DNA of 64,000 nt, taken from NCBI RefSeq assembly GCF_003944755.1, contig NZ_RWGU01000047.1, positions 124,001 through 188,000 on the forward strand. The letters are read 5' to 3'. Below the pieces are notes generated by a model. The model was not told where the DNA came from and did no database searches. It saw only the letters and a program-made list of their open reading frames with translations. Position numbers and translations under genes: made by a program. Shown one piece after another: positions 48,688 to 58,214 of the stretch. The DNA is from Rhodovulum robiginosum. Lineage in GTDB: Bacteria; Pseudomonadota; Alphaproteobacteria; Rhodobacterales; Rhodobacteraceae. Numbering within the stretch: position 1 is the first letter of the stretch; every line of letters begins with the position of its first letter.

Positions 48688-49851
48688 TCAGTTCAGATAG
48701 GGCATCGGATCGGTGCTTTCGATCCCCCTGCGCAGCTCGAAATGCAGGAAGGAAGGGTCGCCCGCGCGCACCTCGGCAACCTTCTGTCCGCGCCTGACCG
48801 TGTCGCCCTTCTGCACCGCGATCGACTGGATATTGGCGTAGACGCTCAGCAGGTTGTCGGAATGGCGGATCACCAGGATCGGCACCTGCTCGGTGTCGCG
48901 GGTGATCGCGGCCACGGTGCCGTTATCGGCCGCCAGCACGGCCGCGCCCGGCGCGGCGGCGATGTCGATCCCCTCGTTCCTGCGCTTTTCGTAGCCGCGG
49001 ATGATGTTGCCCGTCACCGGCATCTGCATCCGTGCCGTCGTGGTTTTCTCGGTGTCGAGCGCGGGCGAGGCCGGGGCGGGGGCGGCCTCGGCGGCGGTCT
49101 CCTCGTCCTCGGGCAGGGGGGCGGCGGCCGAGGGCGGCGTGGGTGTCGGCGAGCCGGTGCCGGGCACGGTGGCCTGCGCCGGGGCGGCGGCGGGCATGTC
49201 GGCGGCGGGGACCGGGATCAGCAGGAACTGCCCCTCGCGCACGGTCAGGCTCTGGCCCAGCCCGTTCCAGTCGGCCAGCGCGCGGACCGAGACGTTGTAG
49301 AGCCGCGCGATGGAATAGGCGGTCTCGCCGCGCTCGACCTTGTGGCGCACCGGTTCCGGGCCGGTGGGCGCGGCGCGGGCGGGCGCCGCGGTGCTGCGGC
49401 CGCCATCGGCGCGCTCGATCGCGTCGCCGGCCAGCGTGGCGATGTCGACCTCTCCGGCGGGCCGGATCGCGCCGGTGGCGGGCGCGCCCGTCGCCGGCGA
49501 CGGCTCGGCCACCCGGCGCGGCAGCGCGATGATTTCGCCCGAGTTCAGCGGCACGTCGGGGGCGATGCCGTTATAGCGGCCCAGCTCGTTGGCGGGCAGC
49601 CCGACGCGGGCGGCCACGTCGGCCACCGTGTCGCCGCGGCGCGCCACCGCCACCTGGTAGGTGGGGTAGGAGATCACGCCGCGGTTGTCGGCCTCGGGCC
49701 GGGCGGCGCTGCGGAGCTGCACCGCCTCGGCGGTGCCGGCGCCGCCGGGGCGGAAATCGTAATCGAAGCCCTCGGAACAGCCGGCCAGAACGGCCAGGCT
49801 CAGCCCCAGGGCGGCGGTGCAAAGCGGCGTGATGCGCGTGCGGGCGGGCAT
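48688..49851 (-). CDS. LysM/LytM lipoprotein, NlpD-like amidase activator
   Basis: 387 residues. Lipoprotein signal with lipobox LAGC (Cys25). Two LysM repeats (YQVAVARRGDTVADVAARVG, HKVERGETAYSIARLYNVSV), a Pro/Ala linker, then a LytM (M23) domain with GIDIAAAPGAAVLAADNGTV. The zinc ligands are lost: RRNEG lacks the usual His, VYANIQ lacks another, and SFLHFELR lacks one His of HxH. So it should activate amidases, as NlpD and EnvC do, instead of cutting. It sits after pcm-surE, the usual surE-pcm-nlpD cluster. Confidence 0.88.
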   Translation of the reverse strand: MPARTRITPLCTAALGLSLAVLAGCSEGFDYDFRPGGAGTAEAVQLRSAARPEADNRGVISYPTYQVAVARRGDTVADVAARVGLPANELGRYNGIAPDVPLNSGEIIALPRRVAEPSPATGAPATGAIRPAGEVDIATLAGDAIERADGGRSTAAPARAAPTGPEPVRHKVERGETAYSIARLYNVSVRALADWNGLGQSLTVREGQFLLIPVPAADMPAAAPAQATVPGTGSPTPTPPSAAAPLPEDEETAAEAAPAPASPALDTEKTTTARMQMPVTGNIIRGYEKRRNEGIDIAAAPGAAVLAADNGTVAAITRDTEQVPILVIRHSDNLLSVYANIQSIAVQKGDTVRRGQKVAEVRAGDPSFLHFELRRGIESTDPMPYLN

Positions 49852-49899
49852 TGCTCGACTCCTCGTTCTCGGCCCGCGTTGCTCCGGGCCTTGCAGCAT

Positions 49900-50541
49900 C
49901 TAGTCCTGTCCGAGCCCCTCGACCAGCGGCACGAAGCGCACCGGCCTGAGCTCGTCGTAATCGAAACCCTCGACCGTGCGGCTGACCTTGATCAGCCGCT
50001 GCACAGCGTCGGACTGCCCCACGGGCAAAACCATGATACCGCCGATCCGCAACTGCGCCAAGAGCGGCCCGGGCGGGTCTTCGGCCGCGGCGGTGACCAG
50101 AATGCGGTCGAACGGCGCCTGTTCGGGCAACCCGTGCGAGCCGTCGGCGACGATCGCGGTCACGTTGGTCAGCCCCAGCGCGTCGAAGCGCCGTTGCGCC
50201 TCGCCCACCAGCCGGCGGTGGCGCTCTACGGTGTAGACCCGCCGCGCCAGCCGCGACAGGATCGCCGCCTGGTAGCCCGACCCGGTGCCCACCTCGAGCA
50301 CCTTGTCGCGGGGCTGCACGCCCAGCGCCTGGGTCATCAGCCCGACGACCGAGGGCTGGCTGATGGTCTGGCCGCAGGCGATCGGCAGCGGCATGTCCTC
50401 ATAGGCGCGGTCGGCGAAGGTGCCGCGCACGAAAAGGCCGCGGTCGACGTTTTCCATCGCCGTCAGCACGCGGCTGTCGGTGACGCCCTTCGAGCGCAGG
50501 GCAAACAGGAACTGCATCTTGCGCTCGGCCGCGTCGGTCAT
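49900..50541 (-). CDS. pcm: Protein-L-isoaspartate O-methyltransferase
   Basis: 213 residues. Repairs isoaspartyl residues in aged proteins using [43 protein letters not shown] and the [20 protein letters not shown] loop are typical. The start overlaps the surE stop by 4 bp; the surE-pcm-nlpD order is conserved in proteobacteria. ATG 50541 begins MTDAAERKM. Confidence 0.95.
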   Translation of the reverse strand: MTDAAERKMQFLFALRSKGVTDSRVLTAMENVDRGLFVRGTFADRAYEDMPLPIACGQTISQPSVVGLMTQALGVQPRDKVLEVGTGSGYQAAILSRLARRVYTVERHRRLVGEAQRRFDALGLTNVTAIVADGSHGLPEQAPFDRILVTAAAEDPPGPLLAQLRIGGIMVLPVGQSDAVQRLIKVSRTVEGFDYDELRPVRFVPLVEGLGQD

Positions 50542-51323
50542 TCCAGCCTCGCCTTGAGATCGTCCAGGCAATCATGCGCGGTCAGGTCGGCGCGCATCGG
50601 CGTGACCGCGACATACCCGTCGAGGTTCAGCGCCACGTCGCTGCCCTGGGCGGTGGGCAAATGCTGGGCGCCGCCCCTGATCCACAAGAACCGCCGTCCG
50701 GCGGGCGAGATATGCGGCTCGACCCCGAACGAGGCGTCGCTGCGATAGCCCTGCGGGCCGACCCTGACGCCCTTGACGCGGTCGGCGGGCACCGGCGGGA
50801 AGTTGACGTTGTAGAAGATCCGGTAATCGGCGCTGTCCCAATGGCCGTGATCGACCAGCGCGCGCACGGTCTGAACCCCGTGTTCCGCCGCGGCCTGGAA
50901 CTGCAGCTCGGCGTCGAAATTCAGCGGCCCCAGATATTGCGACAACGCGATCGCCGGCAGGCCCTGAAGCGCAGCTTCGAGCGCGCCACCCAGCGTGCCG
51001 GAATAGAGCGCGTTCTCGGCCGCGTTGTTGCCGCGGTTGACGCCCGAGAGCACGAGGTCGGGTTTGGCATCGGCCATCACGTCGTGCAGCGCGGCCAGCA
51101 CGCAATCGGCGGGCGAGCCTTCGGCGGCGTAGCGGCGCGGGCCCAGCTCGGCGATCATGAAGGGATGGGTGAACGAGATCTTGTGCGCCACCCCCGACTG
51201 CTCGAAGGCCGGCGCGACGGTCCACACCTCGCCCTCGGGGCCGGCGATTTCCTCGGCGATGGCCGACAGCACCTTGAGCCCCGGTGCGTTGATGCCGTCG
51301 TCATTGGTGATCAGAATGCGCAT
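50538..51323 (-). CDS. surE: 5'/3'-nucleotidase SurE
   Basis: 261 residues. Metal-binding [12 protein letters not shown] near the N-terminus, [12 protein letters not shown], and the [20 protein letters not shown] stretch characteristic of SurE. Hydrolyses nucleoside monophosphates under stress. First gene of surE-pcm-nlpD. Confidence 0.95.
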   Translation of the reverse strand: MRILITNDDGINAPGLKVLSAIAEEIAGPEGEVWTVAPAFEQSGVAHKISFTHPFMIAELGPRRYAAEGSPADCVLAALHDVMADAKPDLVLSGVNRGNNAAENALYSGTLGGALEAALQGLPAIALSQYLGPLNFDAELQFQAAAEHGVQTVRALVDHGHWDSADYRIFYNVNFPPVPADRVKGVRVGPQGYRSDASFGVEPHISPAGRRFLWIRGGAQHLPTAQGSDVALNLDGYVAVTPMRADLTAHDCLDDLKARLE

Positions 51324-51394
51324 GCCCGCCCCGCTGCCCGTTTCGACCTTGAATAGTGGAGCAGGGCGGGGCCGTAAAGCGCCCCCGCGGGGGC

Positions 51395-52057
51395 TCAGCC
51401 GAGGGCGCAGTCGCGGATCATGCGCGCGGCCTCGTCCATCGGCTGGGCCAGCCGGCTGCGGTCTTCGCCGGGGAACAGGCGGTGGCGGTGCGCGGTGGGC
51501 ATCGGCGCAGGCTCGAAACGCAGGACATGGACATCCTGCAACCGCGCCTGTTCGGCCTCCCACGCGGTGAAAAGCGCCCGCTGGGCCGCCTTGCAGGCCG
51601 CGTAGCCGCCCAGGAAGGGCCCCTCGGCGGTGTCGTCCACCAGGATCGCGGTGCCGCGGCCCGGCGCGGCGCGCAGCAGCGGCGCGACGAAGGCGACCAG
51701 CATCCCCAATGCGTAGACATCGGTGGTGACCGCCTTTTGCCAGAACGGGAGGTCGAGCTGCTCGGCCGGGCTGAAGGGAGGGGTCTGCACCGCGGCATGC
51801 ACCCACAGGTCGAGCCGCCCCCAGCGATCGAAGATCGCCCGGCAGAGATGGCGCATCGCGTCGGTATCGGAGATGTCCATCGGGGCCAGCGTGGCGTGGC
51901 CGCCGGCCTCCTTGATGCGGTCGTCCAGCTCTTCCAGCCCGCCCTGTGTGCGGGCCACGGCGATGACGTGATACCCGGCGCGCGCCAGCGTCTCGGCCGC
52001 GGCGGCGCCGAAACCGCGCGAAGCGCCGGTGACGAGTGCGATTTTCTGGTCTGTCAT
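51395..52057 (-). CDS. SDR-family oxidoreductase
   Basis: 220 residues. NAD(P)-binding [27 protein letters not shown] strand, and a Tyr/Lys in [20 protein letters not shown]. The Ser expected before this pair is not obvious (VDDTAEGPF), so catalysis may be altered. No specific substrate. ATG 52057 chosen. Confidence 0.85.
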   Translation of the reverse strand: MTDQKIALVTGASRGFGAAAAETLARAGYHVIAVARTQGGLEELDDRIKEAGGHATLAPMDISDTDAMRHLCRAIFDRWGRLDLWVHAAVQTPPFSPAEQLDLPFWQKAVTTDVYALGMLVAFVAPLLRAAPGRGTAILVDDTAEGPFLGGYAACKAAQRALFTAWEAEQARLQDVHVLRFEPAPMPTAHRHRLFPGEDRSRLAQPMDEAARMIRDCALG

Positions 52058-52292
52058 GACGCGGGGTTTGCGCCCAATCCCCCGCAAGGTCAAGACCTTG
52101 GACGCGGCGGCATTGATGCAGGCCAAGGGGCGGGCACCGGAGCCGCAGCGGTGGTACGGGGCGCTGCGCGAGACGATCGGCGGGCATTGGGATGCGGTGC
52201 CTTGCCGGGTCCGTTTTTGCGGTGGTTTTTGGGGCCCTGCCGCGCTGCCTGCGTCGGACACCCCGCGCGAAACCCTCATCGACCTTCACGGC

Positions 52293-52526
52293 ATGGCGAA
52301 GGACTGGTTCGCGGTGACAATCGTCGGGGTCCAAGCGGGGCGCAGATATGCCGATACCTGCGTCAACGCGGCCGTGCCCGACCTGGACTACGATGGATTC
52401 CTGATGCAGCAGCGCCAGGGCGGGCAGCCCGGCCCGGCGCCCGCTGCGCCGCCGGCAGATCCCGCGCCGGCTGCGCCCGAGACGCTGAAGGACCTGCCCG
52501 ACTTACCGTACCTGCCCGAGTCTTGA
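52293..52526 (+). CDS. Possible small hypothetical protein convergent with purF
   Basis: Up to 77 residues from ATG 52293 ([20 protein letters not shown]) with a Pro/Ala-rich tail ending in DLPYLPES. It stops 1 bp before the purF stop. A longer frame reaches 52029. No good ribosome site and no family recognised. Codon use is partly coding-like; treat as uncertain. Confidence 0.35.
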   Translation: MAKDWFAVTIVGVQAGRRYADTCVNAAVPDLDYDGFLMQQRQGGQPGPAPAAPPADPAPAAPETLKDLPDLPYLPES

Positions 52527-52527
52527 C

Positions 52528-53994
52528 TCACTCGGCCGCCTTCAGCTTGAAGCCCTTTTCGATCATGTCCGCGGGCGCCACCGGGTAGTCGCCCGAGAAG
52601 CAGGCATCGCAATATTGCGGGCATCCGGGGGTGCGTCCGCCGGCTTCGCCCGCGGCGCGGTAAAGCCCGTCGAGGCTGACGAAGCGCAAACTGTCCACTC
52701 CCAGGTGGTCGCGCATCTCCTCCTCCGACATCCGGCTGGCCAGCAGTTTTTCCTTCTCGGGCGTGTCGACGCCGTAAAAGCAGGGCCAGGCGGTGGGCGG
52801 GCTGGCGATGCGGAAATGCACCTCGGCCGCGCCGGCGTCGAGGATCATTTCCTTGATCTTCTGGCTGGTGGTGCCGCGCACCACGCTGTCGTCGACCAGC
52901 ACCACCCGCTTGCCGGCGATCAGCGCGCGGTTGACGTTCAACTTGAGCCGCACGCCCATGTTGCGGATCTGCTCGGTCGGTTCGATGAAGGTGCGGCCGA
53001 CATACTGGTTGCGGATGATGCCCATGCCGTAGGGGATGCCGCTTTCGTGGGAAAACCCGATGGCCGCGGGGGTGCCGCTGTCGGGCACCGGGCAGACCAG
53101 GTCGGCCTCGACCGGCGCCTCGCGCGCCAGTTCCACCCCGATCTGGCGTCGGGTCTCGTAAACCGAACGCCCGCCCAGGATCGAGTCGGGGCGCGAGAAA
53201 TAGACATGCTCGAAAATGCAGAAGCGCGACGAGGCGTGCTGGAAGGGGCGAAAGCTCTCGACCCCGTTGCCGGCGGAAATCACCACCATCTCGCCCGGTT
53301 CGATCTCGCGCACGAAGGTGGCGCCGATGATGTCCAGCGCGCAGGTTTCCGAACTCAGCGCCCAGCCATCGCCGATCCGGCCCAGCACCAGCGGGCGCAC
53401 GCCCAGCGGGTCGCGCACGCCGATCAGCTTGGTCCGGGTCATGGCGACGATCGAAAACGCGCCCTCGACCCGGCGCAGCGCGTCCTTCATCCGTTCGGGG
53501 ATGGTCTTTTGGAACGAGCGCGCCATCAGGTGGATGATGCATTCGCTGTCGCTCGAGCTTTGAAAGATCGAGCCGTGGTCGATCAGCTCGCGCCGCAGCG
53601 CCTCGGCATTGACGATATTGCCGTTATGGGCAAGCGCCGCGCCGCCCATCGAGAACTCGCCGAAAAACGGCTGCACGTCGCGGATCGCCGTCTGGCCCTT
53701 GGACCCGGCGGTGGAATAGCGCACATGCCCGATGGCCAGATGCCCGGGCAGCGTTTCCATCAGGCTGGCCTTGGTGAAGTTGTCGCGGACATAGCCGAAA
53801 CGGCGGGCCGAGTTGAAGCCGGTCTCGGACTCGTAGCTGACGATGCCGCCCGCCTCCTGGCCGCGATGTTGCAGCGCGTGCAGGCCGAGGGCAACGAAAT
53901 TGGCGGCGTCGGCTACGCCGATCACGCCGTAGACGCCGCATTCCTCTTTCAGCTTGTCGTCGTCGAACGGGTGGGCCGGGGGCATCTCAGCCAT
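52528..53994 (-). CDS. purF: Amidophosphoribosyltransferase
   Basis: 488 residues. First committed step of purine synthesis. N-terminal propeptide of 18 residues before the catalytic Cys19 (EECGVYGV), class-II glutaminase domain, then PRTase with VLVDDSVVRGTTSQKI. The Cys residues in WPCFYGVDTP and CPQYCDACFSGDYPV fit the Fe-S-type enzyme of Bacillus subtilis. It follows cvpA, a common pairing. Confidence 0.96.
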   Translation of the reverse strand: MAEMPPAHPFDDDKLKEECGVYGVIGVADAANFVALGLHALQHRGQEAGGIVSYESETGFNSARRFGYVRDNFTKASLMETLPGHLAIGHVRYSTAGSKGQTAIRDVQPFFGEFSMGGAALAHNGNIVNAEALRRELIDHGSIFQSSSDSECIIHLMARSFQKTIPERMKDALRRVEGAFSIVAMTRTKLIGVRDPLGVRPLVLGRIGDGWALSSETCALDIIGATFVREIEPGEMVVISAGNGVESFRPFQHASSRFCIFEHVYFSRPDSILGGRSVYETRRQIGVELAREAPVEADLVCPVPDSGTPAAIGFSHESGIPYGMGIIRNQYVGRTFIEPTEQIRNMGVRLKLNVNRALIAGKRVVLVDDSVVRGTTSQKIKEMILDAGAAEVHFRIASPPTAWPCFYGVDTPEKEKLLASRMSEEEMRDHLGVDSLRFVSLDGLYRAAGEAGGRTPGCPQYCDACFSGDYPVAPADMIEKGFKLKAAE

Positions 53995-54087
53995 GGGCGG
54001 CGCAGCTCCGAATCCTTGTGGGCAGGGTCGGCCCCTCTCTAAGCCCTCGCGGCGGCGGTGTCACGAAAGGATCACAAATACCCGCGG

Positions 54088-54678
54088 CTATTCCGACGCG
54101 GCCGGTTCGGCCTGCGGCGCCGCCGGGGCCTCGCAGGCCGCCATGAGCTGTTCGTATTGCCCGGTCAGCCAGCCCAGCGCCTGTTCGGGGTCGCGGTCGG
54201 CGATGCGCTCGCTCAACTGGGCGAAGGCGGCTGCGGACCGCGACTGGTCGACGACCTCGATTTCCTGGCTCGGCATCACCGTCTGGTAGACGAAAAAGGC
54301 GACCGCGACCAGCACGATGCCCCGCAGCGCGCCGAAGATGAAGCCAAGGCCCTGGTCGATCCCGCCCAGCGCCGAGCGCTGGACCAGCGACGAGAAAAGC
54401 GGGGTGAAGATCGACACCACCACAAGCGACACCGCAAACACCCCGGCGAAGGCCGCCACCATGCTGATCTCGCAACTGTCGCCCAGGAAATCGCCGAGCA
54501 CGGGGATTTCGCGCACCAGCGGTTCGGCCTGCGGGGCGAATATGAAGGCAACGATGGCCGCCGCGATCCAGCCTGCAATCGCCATCGCTTCGCGCACGAA
54601 GCCGCGGGAAAAGGCGAGAATGGCCGAAACAACGATGATGACGGCCACGATGGCGTCGATGACGGTGAATGCTTCCAT
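54088..54678 (-). CDS. cvpA: CvpA family protein
   Basis: 196 residues. Four predicted N-terminal membrane helices (VIDAIVAVIIVVSAILAFSR, GIVLVAVAFFVYQTVMP) and a soluble acidic/Pro-rich tail. CvpA family, linked to colicin V export and envelope; usually next to purF, as here. Confidence 0.92.
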   Translation of the reverse strand: MEAFTVIDAIVAVIIVVSAILAFSRGFVREAMAIAGWIAAAIVAFIFAPQAEPLVREIPVLGDFLGDSCEISMVAAFAGVFAVSLVVVSIFTPLFSSLVQRSALGGIDQGLGFIFGALRGIVLVAVAFFVYQTVMPSQEIEVVDQSRSAAAFAQLSERIADRDPEQALGWLTGQYEQLMAACEAPAAPQAEPAASE

Positions 54679-54696
54679 GCCTCGCTCCCTGGCGGT

Positions 54697-56064
54697 TCAC
54701 CCCGCGCCGAATATTTCGCCCACGAAGGCGGTCAGGTCCGGCATCTGCCGCACCGTCAGCCCGGTGGGGCCCCCCAGCCTGCTCCGCGCCGGGGCGATCG
54801 CTTGTGAGAAACCAAGTTTCAGCGCTTCTTTCAACCTGTTTTCGGTCTGACCGACCGGGCGCAGCGCGCCGGAGAGCGATATTTCCCCGAAAAGCACGCA
54901 ATCTGCGGGAAGTGCGGCATCCTCGCGCGCACTCAACAATGCCGCGGCAACGGCCAGATCGGCCGCCGGTTCGGAAATCTTCAGCCCGCCGGCCACGTTG
55001 AGAAAGACGTCGAGCCCGGCGAAGGGGATGCCGCAGCGCGCCTCGAGCACCGCCAGCGTCGTGGCCAGCCGCCCGGCATCCAACCCCACCACCGTGCGGC
55101 GCGGCGTGCCCAGCGGCGAGGGCGCCACGAGGGCCTGGATCTCGGTCAGCACGGGCCGGGTGCCCTCGATCCCGGCAAAGACCGCGGCGCCGGGGGCGGG
55201 CGTGCCGCGGTCCGACAGAAACAGCGCCGAGGGGTTGGCGACCTGGGCCAGCCCCTGGCCGGTCATCTCGAACACGCCGATCTCGTCGGCCGGGCCGAAG
55301 CGGTTCTTGACGCTGCGCAGGATGCGGAACGGGTGGCCGCGCTCGCCCTCGAAATAGAGCACCGTGTCGACCATGTGCTCGACCACCCGCGGCCCGGCGA
55401 TCTGGCCGTCCTTGGTGACGTGGCCCACCAGCATCACCGCGGTGCCGTGACGCTTGGCGAAGCTCACCAGCTCATGCGCCGCGGCGCGCACCTGCGCCAC
55501 CGAACCCGGCGCGCTGTCGACCCGGTCGGACCACAGCGTCTGGATGGAGTCGAGGATCGCGAGGTCGGGTTTCTCGGCCTCGAGCGTGGTCAGGATGTTG
55601 CGCAGGTTGGTGTCGGTGCCAAGCCGCAGGGGCGCGTCGGCCAGCCCCAGCCGCGCGGCGCGCATGCGCACCTGCGCGCCGGCCTCTTCGCCGGAGATGT
55701 AGATGCAGCCGAGCCCGTTGCGGGCAAACCGCGCGGCGGCCTGCAACAGCAGGGTGGACTTGCCGATCCCCGGATCGCCGCCCACCAGGATCGCCGAGGC
55801 CGGCACCAGCCCGCCGCCCAGCACCCGGTCGAACTCGGCCAGCCCGGCGGCGGCGCGCGGCGGCTCTGGCTCGATCGACGAAAGGCCCGACAGCGCGACC
55901 GGCCGGCCCCGCGCGGCGCCGAGGGATTTGGCCGCCGGCCCGGCCGTGAGCGGCGCCTCTTCGACCAGCGTGTTCCAGGCCCCGCAGGCGTCGCACCGGC
56001 CGGCCCATTTGCTGTGGGCCGCGCCACAGGCGGTGCAGGTGAACTGAAGGGCCGGTTTTGCCAT
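54697..56064 (-). CDS. radA: DNA repair protein RadA
   Basis: 455 residues. N-terminal zinc finger (Cys 10, 13, 24, 27), Walker A GGDPGIGKST at 95-104, RadA-specific KNRFG, and a C-terminal Lon-protease-like domain without protease activity. Helps branch migration in recombination. Convergent with nothing; upstream neighbour is the PqiA-like gene. Confidence 0.96.
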   Translation of the reverse strand: MAKPALQFTCTACGAAHSKWAGRCDACGAWNTLVEEAPLTAGPAAKSLGAARGRPVALSGLSSIEPEPPRAAAGLAEFDRVLGGGLVPASAILVGGDPGIGKSTLLLQAAARFARNGLGCIYISGEEAGAQVRMRAARLGLADAPLRLGTDTNLRNILTTLEAEKPDLAILDSIQTLWSDRVDSAPGSVAQVRAAAHELVSFAKRHGTAVMLVGHVTKDGQIAGPRVVEHMVDTVLYFEGERGHPFRILRSVKNRFGPADEIGVFEMTGQGLAQVANPSALFLSDRGTPAPGAAVFAGIEGTRPVLTEIQALVAPSPLGTPRRTVVGLDAGRLATTLAVLEARCGIPFAGLDVFLNVAGGLKISEPAADLAVAAALLSAREDAALPADCVLFGEISLSGALRPVGQTENRLKEALKLGFSQAIAPARSRLGGPTGLTVRQMPDLTAFVGEIFGAG

Positions 56065-56106
56065 GCCCCTTCCTGCCCGAGCGCCGCGCCCGGTTCAAGC
56101 GCGCTT

Positions 56107-56170
56107 GGGGGCGCTGCCCCCCGCGGCCCATCCGGGCCGCGCCCCCCGGGGTATTTGGACCAAGAAGAAG
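56107..56170 (+). repeat. Short intergenic repeat, copy 9, with hairpin arm
   Basis: GGGGGCGCTGCCCCCC dyad (from 56107) and GCGGCCC/GGGCCGC arms, then type II core GGGTATTT-GGA-CCAAGAAGAAG (56149-56170). Same architecture as copy 5. It lies between the radA start and the PqiA-like stop. Confidence 0.75.
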
Positions 56171-56177
56171 CGGCAGC

Positions 56178-56627
56178 TCAGGACGGGGAGGAGGGGCGGC
56201 GCGCCTCGACCATGGAGAGCGCGAGCGAGGCCAGGATGCAGAAGGTGAAGAGGTAAAGCCCCCAGGCGGTTTCGATATGGGCGCGGCCCACGCCCTTGGC
56301 GATGACGATGTAGATCGCGATCAGGAAGATGTCGGCCATGGCGAGCTTGCCCAGGATGTGCAGCGCGGGCAGCAGGCGGCGCGAGGCGAGGCCGAACTGG
56401 ATGAGCGCCAGGCCGATCGTTTTCAGGATCGGCGCGAAGAGGGCGAAGACGGTGACGAGAAGGGCGAGGAAGATGTCGGTGTCCCATAGCGACCGCAGGC
56501 CGGACAGGACGGAGATTTCGGAAAGCCCGAAGAGCGGCAGCAGCCCGGCGCGCATCAGCGGCGCGACCCAGGCGATGGGAAAGAGGACGAGGAGCGCGAG
56601 GTTGGCAAGGCGCAGCAGGCGGGTCAT
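56178..56627 (-). CDS. Paraquat-inducible protein A family membrane protein
   Basis: 149 residues, four membrane helices (LLVLFPIAWVAPLMRAGLL, DIFLALLVTVFALFAPILKT). PqiA-family segment: FAPILKTIGLALIQF. In other bacteria linked to lipid-transport (MCE) systems. It follows mlaF by 64 bp, which supports a role in outer membrane lipid transport. ATG 56627 chosen. Confidence 0.8.
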   Translation of the reverse strand: MTRLLRLANLALLVLFPIAWVAPLMRAGLLPLFGLSEISVLSGLRSLWDTDIFLALLVTVFALFAPILKTIGLALIQFGLASRRLLPALHILGKLAMADIFLIAIYIVIAKGVGRAHIETAWGLYLFTFCILASLALSMVEARRPSSPS

Positions 56628-56691
56628 GCGCAGGGCTCGTCGCGGGGTGGGTGCAGGCGTTCCGCATGACGCCTGCAGGCGTTCCGGCCCC

Positions 56692-57438
56692 TCACCGGAC
56701 CGCCTCGATCGGCCCCTCGGCGCGGCCGTGGATGAACTGGTCGAGATAGGGGTCGCCGCTGTCGTCCATCTCCGCCACGGGGCCGGCCCATTTGATGACC
56801 CCGTCATGCAGCATCGCCACGTCGTCGGCGATGGCGCGCACGGAGGTCATGTCGTGGGTGATGGTCATCGCGGTCGCGCCCATCTCGACCACGATCTCGC
56901 GGATCAGCTCGTTGATCACCCCGGCCATGATCGGGTCGAGCCCGGTGGTGGGTTCGTCGAAGAAGATGATCTCGGGGTCGGCGGCGATGGCGCGGGCGAG
57001 GCCGACGCGTTTTTGCATCCCGCCCGAGAGTTCTGCGGGGAAGAGGTCGGCGACCTCGGGCTTGAGCCCCACCCGGCGCAGTTTCTCGATGGCGATCTCG
57101 CGCGCCTCGGGGCGGGGGCGCTTTTTATGGCCGCGCAGCAGGCGGAAGGCCACGTTCTGCCAGACCGAGAGCGAATCGAAGAGCGCGGCCCCCTGGAAGA
57201 GCATGCCGAAGCGGGCGAGGAAGGCCTCGCGCTCGGCGCGGGCGGCATCCTGCCCCTCGATCAGGATATTGCCCCGGTCGGGACGCACGAGGCCGAGGAC
57301 GCATTTCAAAAGCACCGATTTGCCGGTGCCCGAGCCGCCGATGATGACCATGCTCTCGCCCTTGGGAACCGTCAGGTTGACCCCCCGCAGCACCCGGTTG
57401 GCGCCAAACGCCTTATGCACGTCTCGAAGGTCTATCAT
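56692..57438 (-). CDS. MlaF-type ABC transporter ATP-binding protein
   Basis: 248 residues. Walker A GGSGTGKS at 34-41, signature LSGGMQKRVGLARAIA, Walker B IIFFDEPTTGLDPI. Matches the lipid-asymmetry (Mla/MCE) ATPase. Overlaps the MlaE-type permease stop/start by 4 bp. The MCE (MlaD) and MlaA/C partners are not in the window. Confidence 0.92.
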   Translation of the reverse strand: MIDLRDVHKAFGANRVLRGVNLTVPKGESMVIIGGSGTGKSVLLKCVLGLVRPDRGNILIEGQDAARAEREAFLARFGMLFQGAALFDSLSVWQNVAFRLLRGHKKRPRPEAREIAIEKLRRVGLKPEVADLFPAELSGGMQKRVGLARAIAADPEIIFFDEPTTGLDPIMAGVINELIREIVVEMGATAMTITHDMTSVRAIADDVAMLHDGVIKWAGPVAEMDDSGDPYLDQFIHGRAEGPIEAVR

Positions 57439-58214
57439 CCGGTGAAGAAGAGCTCTGTCAGCAGGTAGTTGGCGGCGAGGATCAGGACCGAGGCGGAGAC
57501 CACGGCCGATTTGGTGGCCCGGCCCACGCCCTGCGCGCCGCGCCCCGAATTCATCCCGAAATAGCAGCCCACGAGCGCCACGAGAAAGCCGAAGACCGCG
57601 CCCTTGATCAACCCCGAGGTCACGTCCCAGACCTCGAGGAAATCGGCGGTGTTCTTGAGGTAGGCGGCGGGGTTGAAGCCCAGCCGCCCGGTGCCCACAA
57701 GGTAGCCGCCGAAGATGCCGATGGAATCGCCCACCGCGACCAGGATCGGCACGCTGATCGTGGCGGCCAGCACCCGCGGCACCGTGAGATAGCGCATCGG
57801 GTCGGTGGAGAGCGTCACCAGCGCGTCGATCTGTTCGGTCACCTTCATGGTGCCGATCTCGGCGGCGATGGAAGAGGCCACGCGGGCGGCGACCATCAGC
57901 CCGCCCAGCACCGGGCCCAGTTCGCGCGCCATGCCGATGGCGACGATCGAGGGCACCACCTCTTCGGCGTTGAAGCGCGAGCCGCCGGCATAGATCTGCA
58001 GCGCCAGCGCCGCGCCGGTGAAGAGCGCGGTCAGCCCCACCACCGGCAGGCTGTTATAGCCGATGGTCATCAGCGCGTGGCCGAATTCGCGGAAATAGAA
58101 GGGCGGGCGCAGCGCCGCGGCCAGGGTGGCGAGGAAGAACAGCCCCACCCGGCCGATTCCGGACAGAAGCGCCAGTGTCGAGCGCCCGATCCCCGCGATC
58201 GGGTCCAGCACCAT
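57435..58214 (-). CDS. MlaE-type ABC transporter permease
   Basis: 259 residues, MlaE/YrbE family, about five helices. Typical strings LPVVGLTALFTGAALALQIY, REFGHALMTIGYNSLP and MKVTEQIDALVTLSTDPMRY. It forms the inner-membrane part of a phospholipid transporter with the MlaF-type ATPase. Overlaps the alr stop by 1 bp. Confidence 0.92.
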   Translation of the reverse strand: MVLDPIAGIGRSTLALLSGIGRVGLFFLATLAAALRPPFYFREFGHALMTIGYNSLPVVGLTALFTGAALALQIYAGGSRFNAEEVVPSIVAIGMARELGPVLGGLMVAARVASSIAAEIGTMKVTEQIDALVTLSTDPMRYLTVPRVLAATISVPILVAVGDSIGIFGGYLVGTGRLGFNPAAYLKNTADFLEVWDVTSGLIKGAVFGFLVALVGCYFGMNSGRGAQGVGRATKSAVVSASVLILAANYLLTELFFTG

